12,867 nt of DNA, from assembly GCA_905182825.1 (NCBI GenBank), contig CAJJDJ010000079.1, forward strand, positions 1 through 12,867, read 5' to 3'. The notes under the pieces are model-generated. The model was not told the DNA's origin. It made no database searches and worked only from the letters and a program-made list of their open reading frames with translations. Of this stretch, positions 1 through 6,665 are shown one piece after another. The stretch's first letter is position 1; each line of letters starts with the position of its first letter. Source of the DNA: Thiotrichaceae bacterium UBA7359. GTDB lineage: Bacteria > Pseudomonadota > Gammaproteobacteria > Eutrophobiales > Eutrophobiaceae. A program made the position numbers and the translations under genes.

Positions 1-8
1 TTGTAGTA

Positions 9-40
9 TTTTGATGGAAGTTTTTCAGTAGACTCAGTGT
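9..40. repeat. second copy of the paired short blocks
   Basis: The 12-mer at 9-20 (TTTTGATGGAAG) and the 10-mer at 31-40 (GACTCAGTGT) reappear inverted at 3306-3317 and 3248-3257. The right block also forms a small hairpin CTCAGT/ACTGAG with downstream bases. The left limit of the repeat may lie outside the window. Confidence 0.3.
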
Positions 41-180
41 AAGAACTGAGCTTATTCATTATGACGTCATATTTTTTTACATTAGTCAACTCTACTCATC
101 AATAGAATATTAAATCATTTTTCGCGAGGAAACACGCAACGATATAAAATAGCAGGACAACATCGTTTTCATAAAATATA

Positions 181-213
181 CTAGCCAACCGATGATCTGA
201 CATGGTTGGCTAG
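181..213 (-). terminator. possible terminator hairpin after the beta-flower-like gene
   Basis: A perfect 10-bp inverted repeat (arms 181-190 and 204-213, arm CTAGCCAACC) with a 13-nt loop lies about 45 nt beyond the stop of the minus-strand gene at 259-573. Read on the minus strand, the stem is followed by a T-rich but interrupted stretch, so it is a plausible but not textbook intrinsic terminator. Confidence 0.5.
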
Positions 214-258
214 ATATAGTCATCACTCAAATTAGTAGATAACACAACACTACATTTA

Positions 259-573
259 TTATACAATCTTGTTTACTAAGAAATGATAACTAGCAACCAC
301 ATCATCTGCTGGCTGACCTAAAGTTCCACTTATACTCAAATCACCCACCTTACCAAGGCTCTTACCACCACCAAGTGCTATTCCATCTCTGATAACACCC
401 TTTTTAACATTGAAAAGTACATTACCAGCACCATCACTGACCAGACCATGTTTAACATTCCCAAGTGCATTGCCTGTTCCTAATTTGTCACCGTCTCTAA
501 TTACTCCAAACATGACATTACCTAAAATCTTACCTGAATCATCCTGAACTAAGCCATCATTATAGTTGACCAT
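259..573 (-). CDS. small glycine-rich repeat protein, beta-flower-like
   Basis: About 104 residues with no signal peptide or membrane segment. The body (residues ~5-82) is built from four to five degenerate units of about 15-20 residues, each with a pattern like G-(V/L)-(I/V)-x-D-G followed by a short Gly/Asp turn and L-G-N-V-K. This spacing of short strands and turns resembles the NCBI/Pfam 4-fold or 5-fold beta-flower proteins, a structural family without a settled function; that assignment is my inference. I start at ATG 573 because GAGG lies 8 nt upstream. A GTG two codons earlier (579) is only 2 nt from the same GAGG. The gene stands alone: long AT-rich spacers lie on both sides and a hairpin follows it. 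The final ~20 residues (TLGQPADDVVASYHFLVNKI) leave the repeat pattern. Confidence 0.6.
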   Translation of the reverse strand: MVNYNDGLVQDDSGKILGNVMFGVIRDGDKLGTGNALGNVKHGLVSDGAGNVLFNVKKGVIRDGIALGGGKSLGKVGDLSISGTLGQPADDVVASYHFLVNKIV

Positions 574-579
574 TTTCAC

Positions 580-1082
580 TACCTCTACTCATATCCACCT
601 TAATCATAACTATGCTATCAATGTGGTGGTTTCCAATGACAGCTTATTGTCTGGATTATTTTAAATAAAAGCATAATGGTAAATCAAGAGAAACCTGACG
701 ATAAATAACGGCTCACATCACTGATATCTAATTATAAATATGATGAAAATTGTGTAAAGTTATAATTTACATGCTTTTATTTAAATATTTTCTAATGTAA
801 AACTATATTTAGTTACATAGTCTGAGATTTATATTTTTCAAGTTTCACATCATGGGTTAACAAAATTTATAATTTAATTTCGCGTTTTTCAGCATTTTCA
901 GAATCATTATGATTAATCTAATGTAACATGATGGCCGTTACTATCAGTTTCTCTTATACCTTAACATTTCGTTATTAGATGAACATACAAAAGTTGACTC
1001 TTTATTGTAAACCAATAAAATACTAAGCTAATTAAAATATTCGTTTTCTCTAAAATTCAAGTAAAATGAGTTAGTGCGTTAA
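580..1082. other. AT-rich spacer without recognisable gene
   Basis: About 500 nt between the beta-flower-like gene and the M50 protease gene. I see no open frame of useful length and no RNA gene. The only structure noted is a short AT-rich hairpin around TGTAAA/TTTACA near 755-775. The promoter of the 259-573 gene must lie at the left end of this stretch, but I cannot place it with confidence. Confidence 0.5.
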
Positions 1083-1733
1083 TTAAATTATCATGAAGTA
1101 CATGACTTGTTGTAAGTAAAAAAAAAGCGGTTCTATTATTCTAAATAGAATTCCGCTGACTAATAATAAAACGAGAATGATTAAGCCATACGGTTCAATT
1201 TTTGCATATTGAGATGCAATTGATTCTGGTAGTAATAAAAAAACCACGCGACTTCCATCTAATGGTGGTAATGGAAACAAATTTAAAATCATCAATAAAC
1301 TATTAATTACAATACCTGCCCAAGCCATTAAAGTTAATATATTCGCTATTGCATGACCTTGTTCTGCAGCAACAATAAAAAACTTGGCAATAAGTGCCCA
1401 AAAAATAATCATGATAAAATTTGCAAAAGGACCAGCTAAGGCAACCAACGCGATATCACGTTTCTTATTATCAAGCTGATTCCAATTTATCGGCACTGGC
1501 TTTGCCCAACCAAATATAAACCCACTGGCAAGAAACATAATCAGCGGCACTAGGACCGTACCAACTGGGTCAATATGTTTTAATGGATTAATTGATAGTC
1601 TTCCCATATCTTTTGCCGTTGAATCACCCAGCATCATTGCAACCCAACCATGTCCTACTTCATGTAAGGTAATTGCAAACAGTGCAGGCACAGACCAAGC
1701 AAATATTTGATAAAAAAGAGGAAGTTCAGACAT
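1083..1733 (-). CDS. M50-family (site-2-type) zinc metalloprotease, small membrane form
   Basis: A 216-residue polytopic membrane protein. The zinc motif HExxH is at residues 24-28 (HEVGH), inside the first hydrophobic segment. The third-ligand motif NxxPxPPLDG is at residues 151-160, with Asp159 as the probable ligand. Both are hallmarks of M50 intramembrane proteases. There is no PDZ domain, so it belongs to the compact PDZ-less group rather than to RseP. The substrate cannot be read from the sequence. It is the last gene of an operon with ttcA (36-nt gap) and the Rap1a-like gene. No clear ribosome binding site precedes ATG 1733. A strong terminator hairpin with a nine-T tract lies inside the last ~25 codons, upstream of the stop codon. 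The residues beyond it still look like the family's hydrophobic C-terminal tail, so the ORF appears to be real to its end. Confidence 0.88.
   Translation of the reverse strand: MSELPLFYQIFAWSVPALFAITLHEVGHGWVAMMLGDSTAKDMGRLSINPLKHIDPVGTVLVPLIMFLASGFIFGWAKPVPINWNQLDNKKRDIALVALAGPFANFIMIIFWALIAKFFIVAAEQGHAIANILTLMAWAGIVINSLLMILNLFPLPPLDGSRVVFLLLPESIASQYAKIEPYGLIILVLLLVSGILFRIIEPLFFYLQQVMYFMII
1118..1157 (-). terminator. strong intrinsic terminator embedded in the protease coding sequence
   Basis: On the minus strand, arms 1153-1157 plus 1144-1150 pair with 1131-1137 plus 1126-1130 (AGCGG + TTCTATT against AATAGAA + CCGCT). This gives 12 bp, one 2-nt bulge (1151-1152) and a 6-nt loop, immediately followed by nine T (the A run 1118-1126 on the plus strand). 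The plus-strand reading has no T-run, so it acts on minus-strand transcripts. The stop codon of the protease (1083-1085) is beyond it. Confidence 0.72.
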
Positions 1734-1769
1734 CTATCAATCAAAACAATATTTGGGTAAAAAATATTT

Positions 1770-2618
1770 CTAATCTCGACCGCCAGATAACCAGGCGTCA
1801 ATATCAGGTGTATGTTGATCGTTAAGTGCGCCCAATTTTTCAAAATCAAATTCACTGGTATCTAATAGATGTGATGGAACAATATTTTGAATGCTCGTAA
1901 ATATGGATTCTACCCTACCAGGTTTTTTTTTATTCCAGTCAGTCAACATTTTTTTTATCGCCTTTCTCTGCATATTGTCTTGCGATCCACATAAGGTACA
2001 AGGAATAATTGGAAAAGCTTTTTTTTCTGCATAAGTTTTAATATCTATTTCGGAACAATAGGCTAATGGACGAATAACAATATTTTCACCATCATCACTT
2101 AATAACTTCGCTGGCATTGATTTTAATCTACCACCGTAAAACATATTCAAGAACAAGGTTTCAATAATATCTTCACGATGATGTCCTAAAGCTATTTTGG
2201 TGTATCCTTGTTCTCTAGCAAAACGATAAATAATTCCCCGCCGTAACCGAGAACATAAGCCGCAATAAGTTTTATTTTCAGGAATAACGCGCTTTACCAC
2301 ACTGTAGGTATCTTCTTCGATTATATGATAGTTAATACCAATAGCATCAAGATAGTTTGGTAAGATGTGTTCAGGAAAACCAGGTTGTTTTTGATCGAGA
2401 TTAACAGCAACTAATTCAAATTCTATAGGCGCATTCCTCTTCAAATTTTGTAAGATATCTAACATGGTATAAGAATCTGCACCACCGGATAGGCAGACCA
2501 TAATTCGATCATCAGCTTCTATCATATTAAAATCAGCGATGGCACGACCTACATTACGTCGCAAACGTTTTTTTAATTTATCGTGACTATATTTCTCTTT
2601 ACGTTGCACAGCTTGCAT
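1770..2618 (-). CDS. ttcA: tRNA-cytidine(32) 2-sulfurtransferase TtcA
   Basis: TtcA thiolates C32 of selected tRNAs, using ATP and a [4Fe-4S] cluster. The protein is about 282 residues and collinear with the gammaproteobacterial enzyme I recall, from the RRNVGRAIADFNMI block to the PGRVESIF and VPSHL blocks. From ATG 2618, the PP-loop is SGGADS at residues 44-49. CxxC pairs are at 119/122 (CGLC) and 207/210 (CTLC), providing the cluster ligands, and GHHREDI follows the first pair. The usual PP-loop Lys (SGGKDS) is Ala here. I prefer ATG 2618, one nt after the upstream stop, with AAGGTGG about 11 nt before it. A GTG at 2633 in the same frame overlaps the upstream gene by 14 nt and has a weaker site. 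TtcA targets include tRNA-Arg species with C32, and both tRNA-Arg genes in this window have C32. Confidence 0.95.
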   Translation of the reverse strand: MQAVQRKEKYSHDKLKKRLRRNVGRAIADFNMIEADDRIMVCLSGGADSYTMLDILQNLKRNAPIEFELVAVNLDQKQPGFPEHILPNYLDAIGINYHIIEEDTYSVVKRVIPENKTYCGLCSRLRRGIIYRFAREQGYTKIALGHHREDIIETLFLNMFYGGRLKSMPAKLLSDDGENIVIRPLAYCSEIDIKTYAEKKAFPIIPCTLCGSQDNMQRKAIKKMLTDWNKKKPGRVESIFTSIQNIVPSHLLDTSEFDFEKLGALNDQHTPDIDAWLSGGRD

Positions 2619-2619
2619 T

Positions 2620-3012
2620 TTAAGCTTGACCACCTTTTCCCGTACAAGGGTAACTTTTTGTAAGTGCTTCTAAAACTAATGTTTGTGCAGCTTCTTGAGA
2701 ACGAGAAGATTGTTTAATTAAATAAGCAATAACATTATCAGTTACTTCTTCTTTTGGGTTCAGCTGTGGGTTTATGCAAAAAAATGGAGCGCTTTGTTCT
2801 GCTTGATGTAACTGCATGACTGTTAAGACTAGACCAACAACATACTGTACACATCCATTATTAGGGGTGCCTGGAACTGAACCTTTTGCACAACTTTCAA
2901 GCAACTCTCCTGCTGTCAATAATTCTGGCTCTTTTTCCTCTGCTAGTACTACACTTGCATTAAGCAGTCCTACGCTTAGTAAAATAAATATAATTTTCTT
3001 TATCATGCTCAT
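2620..3012 (-). CDS. secreted Rap1a/Tai-like four-cysteine protein
   Basis: A 130-residue protein with a cleavable signal peptide (KK at 5-6, hydrophobic 7-22, likely cleavage after VLA24). The mature part has four cysteines (C41, C54, C79, C123) in the arrangement of the Rap1a immunity family: a Cys before a Gly-rich turn, C-V-Q-Y-V-V-G, F-C-I-N-P, and A-L-x-x-x-Y-P-C near the end. Two disulfides and a periplasmic location follow from that. The founding members protect against type VI secretion effectors, but many family members are encoded far from any effector and their role is unknown; no effector gene lies here. ATG 3012 has GAGG 5 nt upstream. It is the first gene of the ttcA operon and its 3' end carries the ttcA ribosome binding site, suggesting translational coupling. 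Confidence 0.75.
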   Translation of the reverse strand: MSMIKKIIFILLSVGLLNASVVLAEEKEPELLTAGELLESCAKGSVPGTPNNGCVQYVVGLVLTVMQLHQAEQSAPFFCINPQLNPKEEVTDNVIAYLIKQSSRSQEAAQTLVLEALTKSYPCTGKGGQA

Positions 3013-3247
3013 TTTTTCCTCATTAAATCTGCCAAATATGTCCGTAGTTTATCATTATCCAGAATGATTGTTCCGTCAAAATATTTTTTAACTGACATTA
3101 GAAGCTTAACCTCTTCCCTATCTGAAAGTTTATTTAATAATGATGTGTTAAATAGTGAAATCGTTTAAATAATTTATTTGTATACTTTCCAAGGACTTTT
3201 TTTCGAAATTTTAAACACTTGAATATTCATTTCTGAAATAATACTAA

Positions 3248-3317
3248 ACACTGAGTCAGTATCGCCATGTTTGTTGAATTATCTAACAACACATAATAAG
3301 AATTCTTCCATCAAAAC
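3248..3317. repeat. paired short blocks repeated in inverted orientation at window start
   Basis: The 12-mer CTTCCATCAAAA (3306-3317) is the reverse complement of 9-20, and the 10-mer ACACTGAGTC (3248-3257) is the reverse complement of 31-40. The order of the two blocks is conserved, but the spacing differs (48 nt here, 10 nt there). Two collinear matches in spacer DNA suggest two diverged members of an intergenic repeat, although each match alone could be chance in AT-rich DNA. Confidence 0.35.
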
Positions 3318-3478
3318 TTAGTGCTTTATTGAATTCAATTAACACCTTAATCAACTATCAAAAAAATAGCTTGTCGACTTTCATAAAGCATTGGATTACT
3401 GTTTAATAATTAAGCATCATACTTTGACAGAGCCTAAATGCAGACACTAGTTGATAAACTGGTGGTCGAGAAATAACA

Positions 3479-3498
3479 AGCTTTTATAACGAAAAGCT
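3479..3498 (-). terminator. possible terminator of tRNA-Arg(UCG)
   Basis: A perfect 7-bp stem AGCTTTT/AAAAGCT with a 6-nt loop lies about 65 nt beyond the 3' end of the minus-strand tRNA. The following minus-strand sequence is T-rich but interrupted, so this is a weak call. Confidence 0.35.
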
Positions 3499-3562
3499 GT
3501 AGAGCATTTGGAAATATGGCTCACGGTCGAACTAGTAGTATGTACTTATTTTAATTAACAAT

Positions 3563-3639
3563 TGGCGCGCTCGGAGGGATTCGAACCCCCAACCCTCGGG
3601 TTCGAAGCCCGATACTCTATCCAGTTGAGCTACGAGCGC
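3563..3639 (-). tRNA. tRNA-Arg(UCG)
   Basis: A 77-nt complete cloverleaf including an encoded CCA (3563-3565) and discriminator G. The acceptor stem GCGCTCG/CGAGCGC is perfect. The anticodon stem TCGGG/CCCGA encloses the loop CTTCGAA, giving anticodon TCG (Arg, codon CGA and wobble partners). The T-stem GGGGG/CCCTC has one G-T pair and the T-loop is TTCGAAT. C32 is present, as required for TtcA modification, and the ttcA gene lies about 1 kb away on the same strand. Confidence 0.97.
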
Positions 3640-3674
3640 AGTGAAAGTTAATGAGTTAAAAACTTTTTTTGAAC

Positions 3675-3704
3675 ATTATACACCATATTTTATCCCTCGT
3701 TTAA
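3675..3704 (-). promoter_or_regulatory. probable promoter of tRNA-Arg(UCG)
   Basis: On the minus strand, a perfect -10 TATAAT (3675-3680) lies 35 nt upstream of the tRNA 5' end. It is preceded after 18 nt by TTAAAC (3699-3704), a weak -35. The -10 quality and the position support it; the -35 is poor. Confidence 0.5.
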
Positions 3705-3905
3705 GGTACAGTAATCATTTTAAGTAATCACAATCGTTCAATCCTAAAAAAACTTTGTAACTTGCATTAAAATGAAAAACCAATATATTTACCTGATTAT
3801 TACAAATCATTATACATTTTCAACTGAATTTCTTGATTATTTCGCTACAAAACATCTCGTTTTTTAACTAATATCATCCTACAAGCCTGAAGTTATTAAT
3901 AATTC

Positions 3906-4056
3906 TGGCAATGCCAGTAAGATTCTCATATAGTGCACTCAGTTACAGTTAGTGTTATTGGCAATTTTGATTTTTATCATCACCGATGCTTTCCTAGATA
4001 CACTGTTTCATTAACCTGTAAAAATAAATTTATTTAATTTAATTCCGGTAAAAAAA
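3906..4056 (+). promoter_or_regulatory. candidate promoter and long 5' leader of the cold-shock gene
   Basis: TATAGT at 3929-3934 is a good -10. TGGCAA (3906-3911), 17 nt upstream, is a half-matching -35 inside the 13-bp palindrome CTGGC-AAT-GCCAG (3905-3917). A start near 3940 would leave a leader of about 115 nt, matching the long structured leaders typical of cspA-type genes. Only weak G-G pairing potential is seen just before the ATG, so leader structure may matter for translation. The classical cold-box sequence is not evident. Confidence 0.38.
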
Positions 4057-4257
4057 ATGGCGACAGGAACAGTAAAATGGTTTAACGAATCTAAAGGTTT
4101 TGGTTTCATAACTCAAGATGATGGTGGCGCTGATGTATTCGTACATTTCAATGCTATACAAGGCGAAGGTTTTAAAACACTAAACGAAGGTCAAAAAGTA
4201 AATTATAGTGTTGAAGACAGTCCAAAAGGCCTTCAGGCAACGAATGTTTCTACTTAA
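4057..4257 (+). CDS. CspA-family cold-shock protein
   Basis: A 66-residue single cold-shock domain, the typical CspA length. It binds single-stranded RNA/DNA and acts as an RNA chaperone or antiterminator in the cytoplasm. RNP1 is K-G-F-G-F-I at residues 13-18 and RNP2 is V-F-V-H-F at 27-31. The opening GTVKWFN and the closing K-G-x-Q-A-x-N-V are standard. Start ATG 4057 is the only reasonable one, but the upstream ribosome binding site is weak (CCGG followed by A-rich sequence). It is followed by a short hairpin and then, 90 nt on, by an RRM protein gene in the same direction. Whether it is cold-inducible or constitutive cannot be told from the protein. Confidence 0.97.
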   Translation: MATGTVKWFNESKGFGFITQDDGGADVFVHFNAIQGEGFKTLNEGQKVNYSVEDSPKGLQATNVST

Positions 4258-4278
4258 GTAATATGTGTTCGGAAAAAC

Positions 4279-4298
4279 CGACGTAAAAATGTCGTTTT
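4279..4298 (+). terminator. small intrinsic terminator or attenuator after the cold-shock gene
   Basis: CGACGT / ATGTCG (4279-4284 with 4289-4294, one G-T pair) with an AAAA loop is followed by TTTT at 4295-4298. The stem is short and the T-run brief, so partial read-through into the RRM gene is likely. An alternative overlapping hairpin, TCGG/CCGA, exists just upstream. Confidence 0.5.
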
Positions 4299-4347
4299 CA
4301 CGGATTCATTTTAAATAACAACTTCAATACTCCGAAAGGGAAAAGAA

Positions 4348-4608
4348 TTGAAAAAACTATTCATAGGCAATTTAGCCCCAAGTACTAAAGAAGAAGAACT
4401 TCAAGATCTGTTCTCTGAATTTGGTAAGGTTCGGTCACTCAAACTCGTGACAGATGTATTTTCTGGGCAATGTAAAGGCTTTGGTTTTATTGAAATGGAA
4501 GGCCACGAAGCACGCGCAGCCATAGCAGGATTGAATGGCAGAGATTTTAATGGCAAACAGTTGAAGGTTAACTTTGAAGTCATTAAGCCAGGGCGCGGGC
4601 GTCGATAA
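4348..4608 (+). CDS. single-RRM RNA-binding protein
   Basis: An 86-residue protein that is almost entirely one RNA recognition motif. RNP2 is L-F-I-G-N-L at residues 4-9 and RNP1 is K-G-F-G-F-I-E-M at 43-50. It ends in a short basic tail, GRGRR. Small bacterial RRM proteins of this type bind RNA and are often cold-responsive, which fits the cold-shock gene 90 nt upstream, although targets are unknown. The start is TTG 4348: AAGGG lies about 7 nt upstream, residue 2 onward begins the RRM strand immediately, and no in-frame ATG exists at a sensible distance. The gene converges with the NYN gene, leaving about 80 nt between the two stops. Confidence 0.93.
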   Translation: MKKLFIGNLAPSTKEEELQDLFSEFGKVRSLKLVTDVFSGQCKGFGFIEMEGHEARAAIAGLNGRDFNGKQLKVNFEVIKPGRGRR

Positions 4609-4687
4609 GATTTAGTATCAAAGCGATCAGAGCAAAGACTTCACTCCTTACTTTTAAAGAGTATGTGGTGGAGTTACTATTATAAAT

Positions 4688-5170
4688 TTATGATTTTCTG
4701 AGCAATAGATCTTCATCAATTGCTATAAATTTCGTTGCCGCTTTAATTATCAAGGTCGATGTTAAATCAGAGACACCATAAACTTCAGTCCTGGTATTAA
4801 AACGCTCTTTGATTCGTTGCAACAATATATCAAAATCACCATCTCCTGATGCTAATATTATTGTGTCACAGTTTACTGCCTCTTCAAAGACATCAAGTGC
4901 TATACCAACATCCCAGTCTGCCTTAGCAGTTCCATCAAGACGTTTCAGCATAGGCTTTAATTTAACAGTAAAACCTATTGCTCGAAGAATGTTCTGAAAT
5001 TGTATTTGCTTTTCATCACCACGGTCTGTTGCATATGCATACGCATTGATTATTTGACGATCTCGAGTCACCTCTGCCCAAAACTTATTGTAGTCAAAAC
5101 TACATTGATACGCTTGACGACACGTGTAGTAGATATTTTGTACATCAACAAAAATACTTATTTTTTCCAA
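4688..5170 (-). CDS. NYN-domain (LabA/DUF88-type) putative RNase
   Basis: A 160-residue soluble protein consisting of one NYN domain, a PIN-like metal-dependent nuclease fold. Acidic residues expected at the active site are visible: D9 in FVDVQN (with N12), D85 and D87 in the K-A-D-W-D-V-G block, D93, and D110/D112/D114 in S-G-D-G-D-F-D. Proteins of this family are linked to RNA processing or turnover, so a role in RNA metabolism is likely but the substrate is unknown. It starts at TTG 5170, with AGGTG 5 nt upstream; no ATG is closer to the conserved first strand. It converges with the RRM gene, so three consecutive genes here concern RNA. No membrane segment or partner gene is seen. Confidence 0.9.
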   Translation of the reverse strand: MEKISIFVDVQNIYYTCRQAYQCSFDYNKFWAEVTRDRQIINAYAYATDRGDEKQIQFQNILRAIGFTVKLKPMLKRLDGTAKADWDVGIALDVFEEAVNCDTIILASGDGDFDILLQRIKERFNTRTEVYGVSDLTSTLIIKAATKFIAIDEDLLLRKS

Positions 5171-5270
5171 AATTTCACCTGCTGTTTACGTTTTAAAAAA
5201 TATCATCACACAATATTCGGTAGTTTTAGAAATATTTGTATTTCAATCAATCATGTTCATGAAGTAATCG

Positions 5271-5309
5271 AATGAGATTGTCCAAGGCACTATTTTACAT
5301 TATCTCATT
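5271..5309. repeat. 8-bp inverted repeat in the NYN/permease spacer
   Basis: AATGAGAT (5271-5278) and ATCTCATT (5302-5309) are perfect inverted copies separated by 23 nt. They lie upstream of the NYN gene and downstream of the permease gene on the minus strand. With no T-run it is not a classical terminator; it could be an operator or chance. Confidence 0.25.
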
Positions 5310-5391
5310 CCACAAATTTTGATCAATATGGGGGAATTTTTCTAATAAGTATTCCTTTCGGAACTAGATATATATTACAAGATGAATCAGA

Positions 5392-6648
5392 TTATGCTCT
5401 AATATTTAAACCATCTTTCAAACTACATCTATATGCAACAATAGAAGGTATCAAACCTAAGATGGCAGCAACAAAAATAATTACACCAACAATCATAAGC
5501 ATATAAGTATTAATAAAGTTTGCGCTTATAAAAAGACCGTATTGTGTAATTAACAACGGTTTTAAATACGTTAAAATAAGAGCGACATTTATAATACCTA
5601 TCAAACATCCAATTGTAGCAAGAAAAGTAGATTCCACCATCAGTAATAAAAATATATACGATGGCTTCGCACCTATAGAACGAAGTATCGCTATTTCTCT
5701 ACGCCGTTCATTTAAGCCTGCCAATAAAGTTGTGATCATTCCAATAAAGCCAGTTACTACAACAAATGCAGATATGACGACCAACAAATTTTCAACAAAC
5801 GCGACTATTCGCCATAATTCAACCAGAGCTAATCCCGGAATAATTGCAACAAGCGGTTCCTGTTTATAGGTGTTAATTTTCCTTTGTAAACTAAACGTTA
5901 CTACTTTTGATTTTAAACCAACAAAAAAAGCCGTAATTACTTTTGGTTTTAAATCATGCTTTAAAGCATCTTCCGCAGATATTTCCAAACCAGGTATCTT
6001 GGCACCATGTTGCCAATCTATGTGAATAGCTTCGACACCGGCAAGGCTTATGTGAACTTTGCGATCAACAGGTGTTCCAGTTGGCTCAAGTATGCCTACA
6101 ACCTCGAAAGGTTTATCATCATGTTTACTAAAACTTATTTTTCCAATACCGTGTGATAGTACTATCTTTTGACCTATTTCGTATTTTAGTTCTTTTGCGA
6201 CCTGAGAACCTAAAACAACATCATAAACATTTTTAAACTTCTGTCCCTGTTTAAAAGATAACAATATCTTGTTTCCATATCGATATTTTTCAAAGTAGAT
6301 TTCTGTTGTTCCCATAACACGGAATCCTTTATGGGAATCCCCTAGAGAGATGGGAATAGACCACTCGACATTCTTATCTAAAATAATGTCTGTGTAACTT
6401 TTCCAAGAAATATTGTTTGTTGCATTTCCGATATGAAATATAGAATAAAGCAATAAATTAACTTGCCCTGAACGAGCACCGACAATTAAATTTGTTCCGG
6501 AAATAGTCTTTGTAAAACTTTCTTTTGCTTCGCGCCTTAAATGTTCCACACCAAATAGAAGACTGATGCTTAATGAGATGGCGATCACAGTCAAAATAAT
6601 ACTTGTACGTCTACTCCATAAACTCATAAATATTAATTTATAAAACAT
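5392..6648 (-). CDS. ABC transporter permease, FtsX/MacB-like, zinc-scarcity locus
   Basis: A 418-residue inner-membrane permease with the four-helix MacB/LolE/FtsX layout. One N-terminal helix (~16-35) is followed by a large periplasmic domain (~40-265) and three C-terminal helices (~280-310, ~330-360, ~380-408). The cytoplasmic N-E-R-R-R-E-I-A-I-L-R-S-I-G-A coupling motif follows the second helix. In Pseudomonas PA4063-PA4066 and Vibrio zrg loci, a permease of this kind accompanies an ATPase, a DUF3299 protein and a ZrgA/DUF2796 protein and responds to zinc limitation; all four are present here. The family usually does mechanical or envelope work rather than classical import, so the transported or moved substrate is uncertain. 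ATG 6648 is 17 nt after the ATPase stop, with AAGG about 8 nt upstream, so the two are cotranscribed. Confidence 0.88.
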   Translation of the reverse strand: MFYKLIFMSLWSRRTSIILTVIAISLSISLLFGVEHLRREAKESFTKTISGTNLIVGARSGQVNLLLYSIFHIGNATNNISWKSYTDIILDKNVEWSIPISLGDSHKGFRVMGTTEIYFEKYRYGNKILLSFKQGQKFKNVYDVVLGSQVAKELKYEIGQKIVLSHGIGKISFSKHDDKPFEVVGILEPTGTPVDRKVHISLAGVEAIHIDWQHGAKIPGLEISAEDALKHDLKPKVITAFFVGLKSKVVTFSLQRKINTYKQEPLVAIIPGLALVELWRIVAFVENLLVVISAFVVVTGFIGMITTLLAGLNERRREIAILRSIGAKPSYIFLLLMVESTFLATIGCLIGIINVALILTYLKPLLITQYGLFISANFINTYMLMIVGVIIFVAAILGLIPSIVAYRCSLKDGLNIRA

Positions 6649-6665
6649 AATGTAAACCTTAATTG

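Larger units (their letters stand above)
3013..3562. other. long AT-rich spacer with repeat traces
   Basis: About 550 nt between the Rap1a-like gene and tRNA-Arg. There is no gene I can support. It holds the putative promoter region of the ttcA operon at its left end, an 11-bp palindrome ACTGAGTCAGT at 3250-3260, two short blocks shared in inverted orientation with the window start (3248-3257 and 3306-3317), and a 7-bp hairpin at 3479-3498. Confidence 0.5.
3640..4056. other. divergent spacer between tRNA-Arg and the cold-shock gene
   Basis: About 417 nt. The left third contains the tRNA promoter on the minus strand, and the right third contains the candidate promoter and long leader of the cold-shock gene. 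Between them I see only AT-rich sequence with no open frame or RNA gene. Confidence 0.5.

Noticed and set aside
60..71. 12-bp palindrome TATGACGTCATA
   Set aside because: Perfect but short, not next to a promoter or gene start and with no known bacterial regulator I can link to it.
1655..1855. 66-codon minus-strand frame across the ttcA/protease junction
   Set aside because: Overlaps two good genes in another frame and has no family features.
2816..3067. 83-codon plus-strand frame
   Set aside because: Antisense to the Rap1a-like gene, with no ribosome binding site or domain; its sequence mirrors the opposite-strand coding pattern.
4809..5275. two plus-strand frames of 62 and 91 codons
   Set aside because: Antisense to or overlapping the NYN gene; Ile/Cys/Ser-rich shadow composition and no initiation signal.
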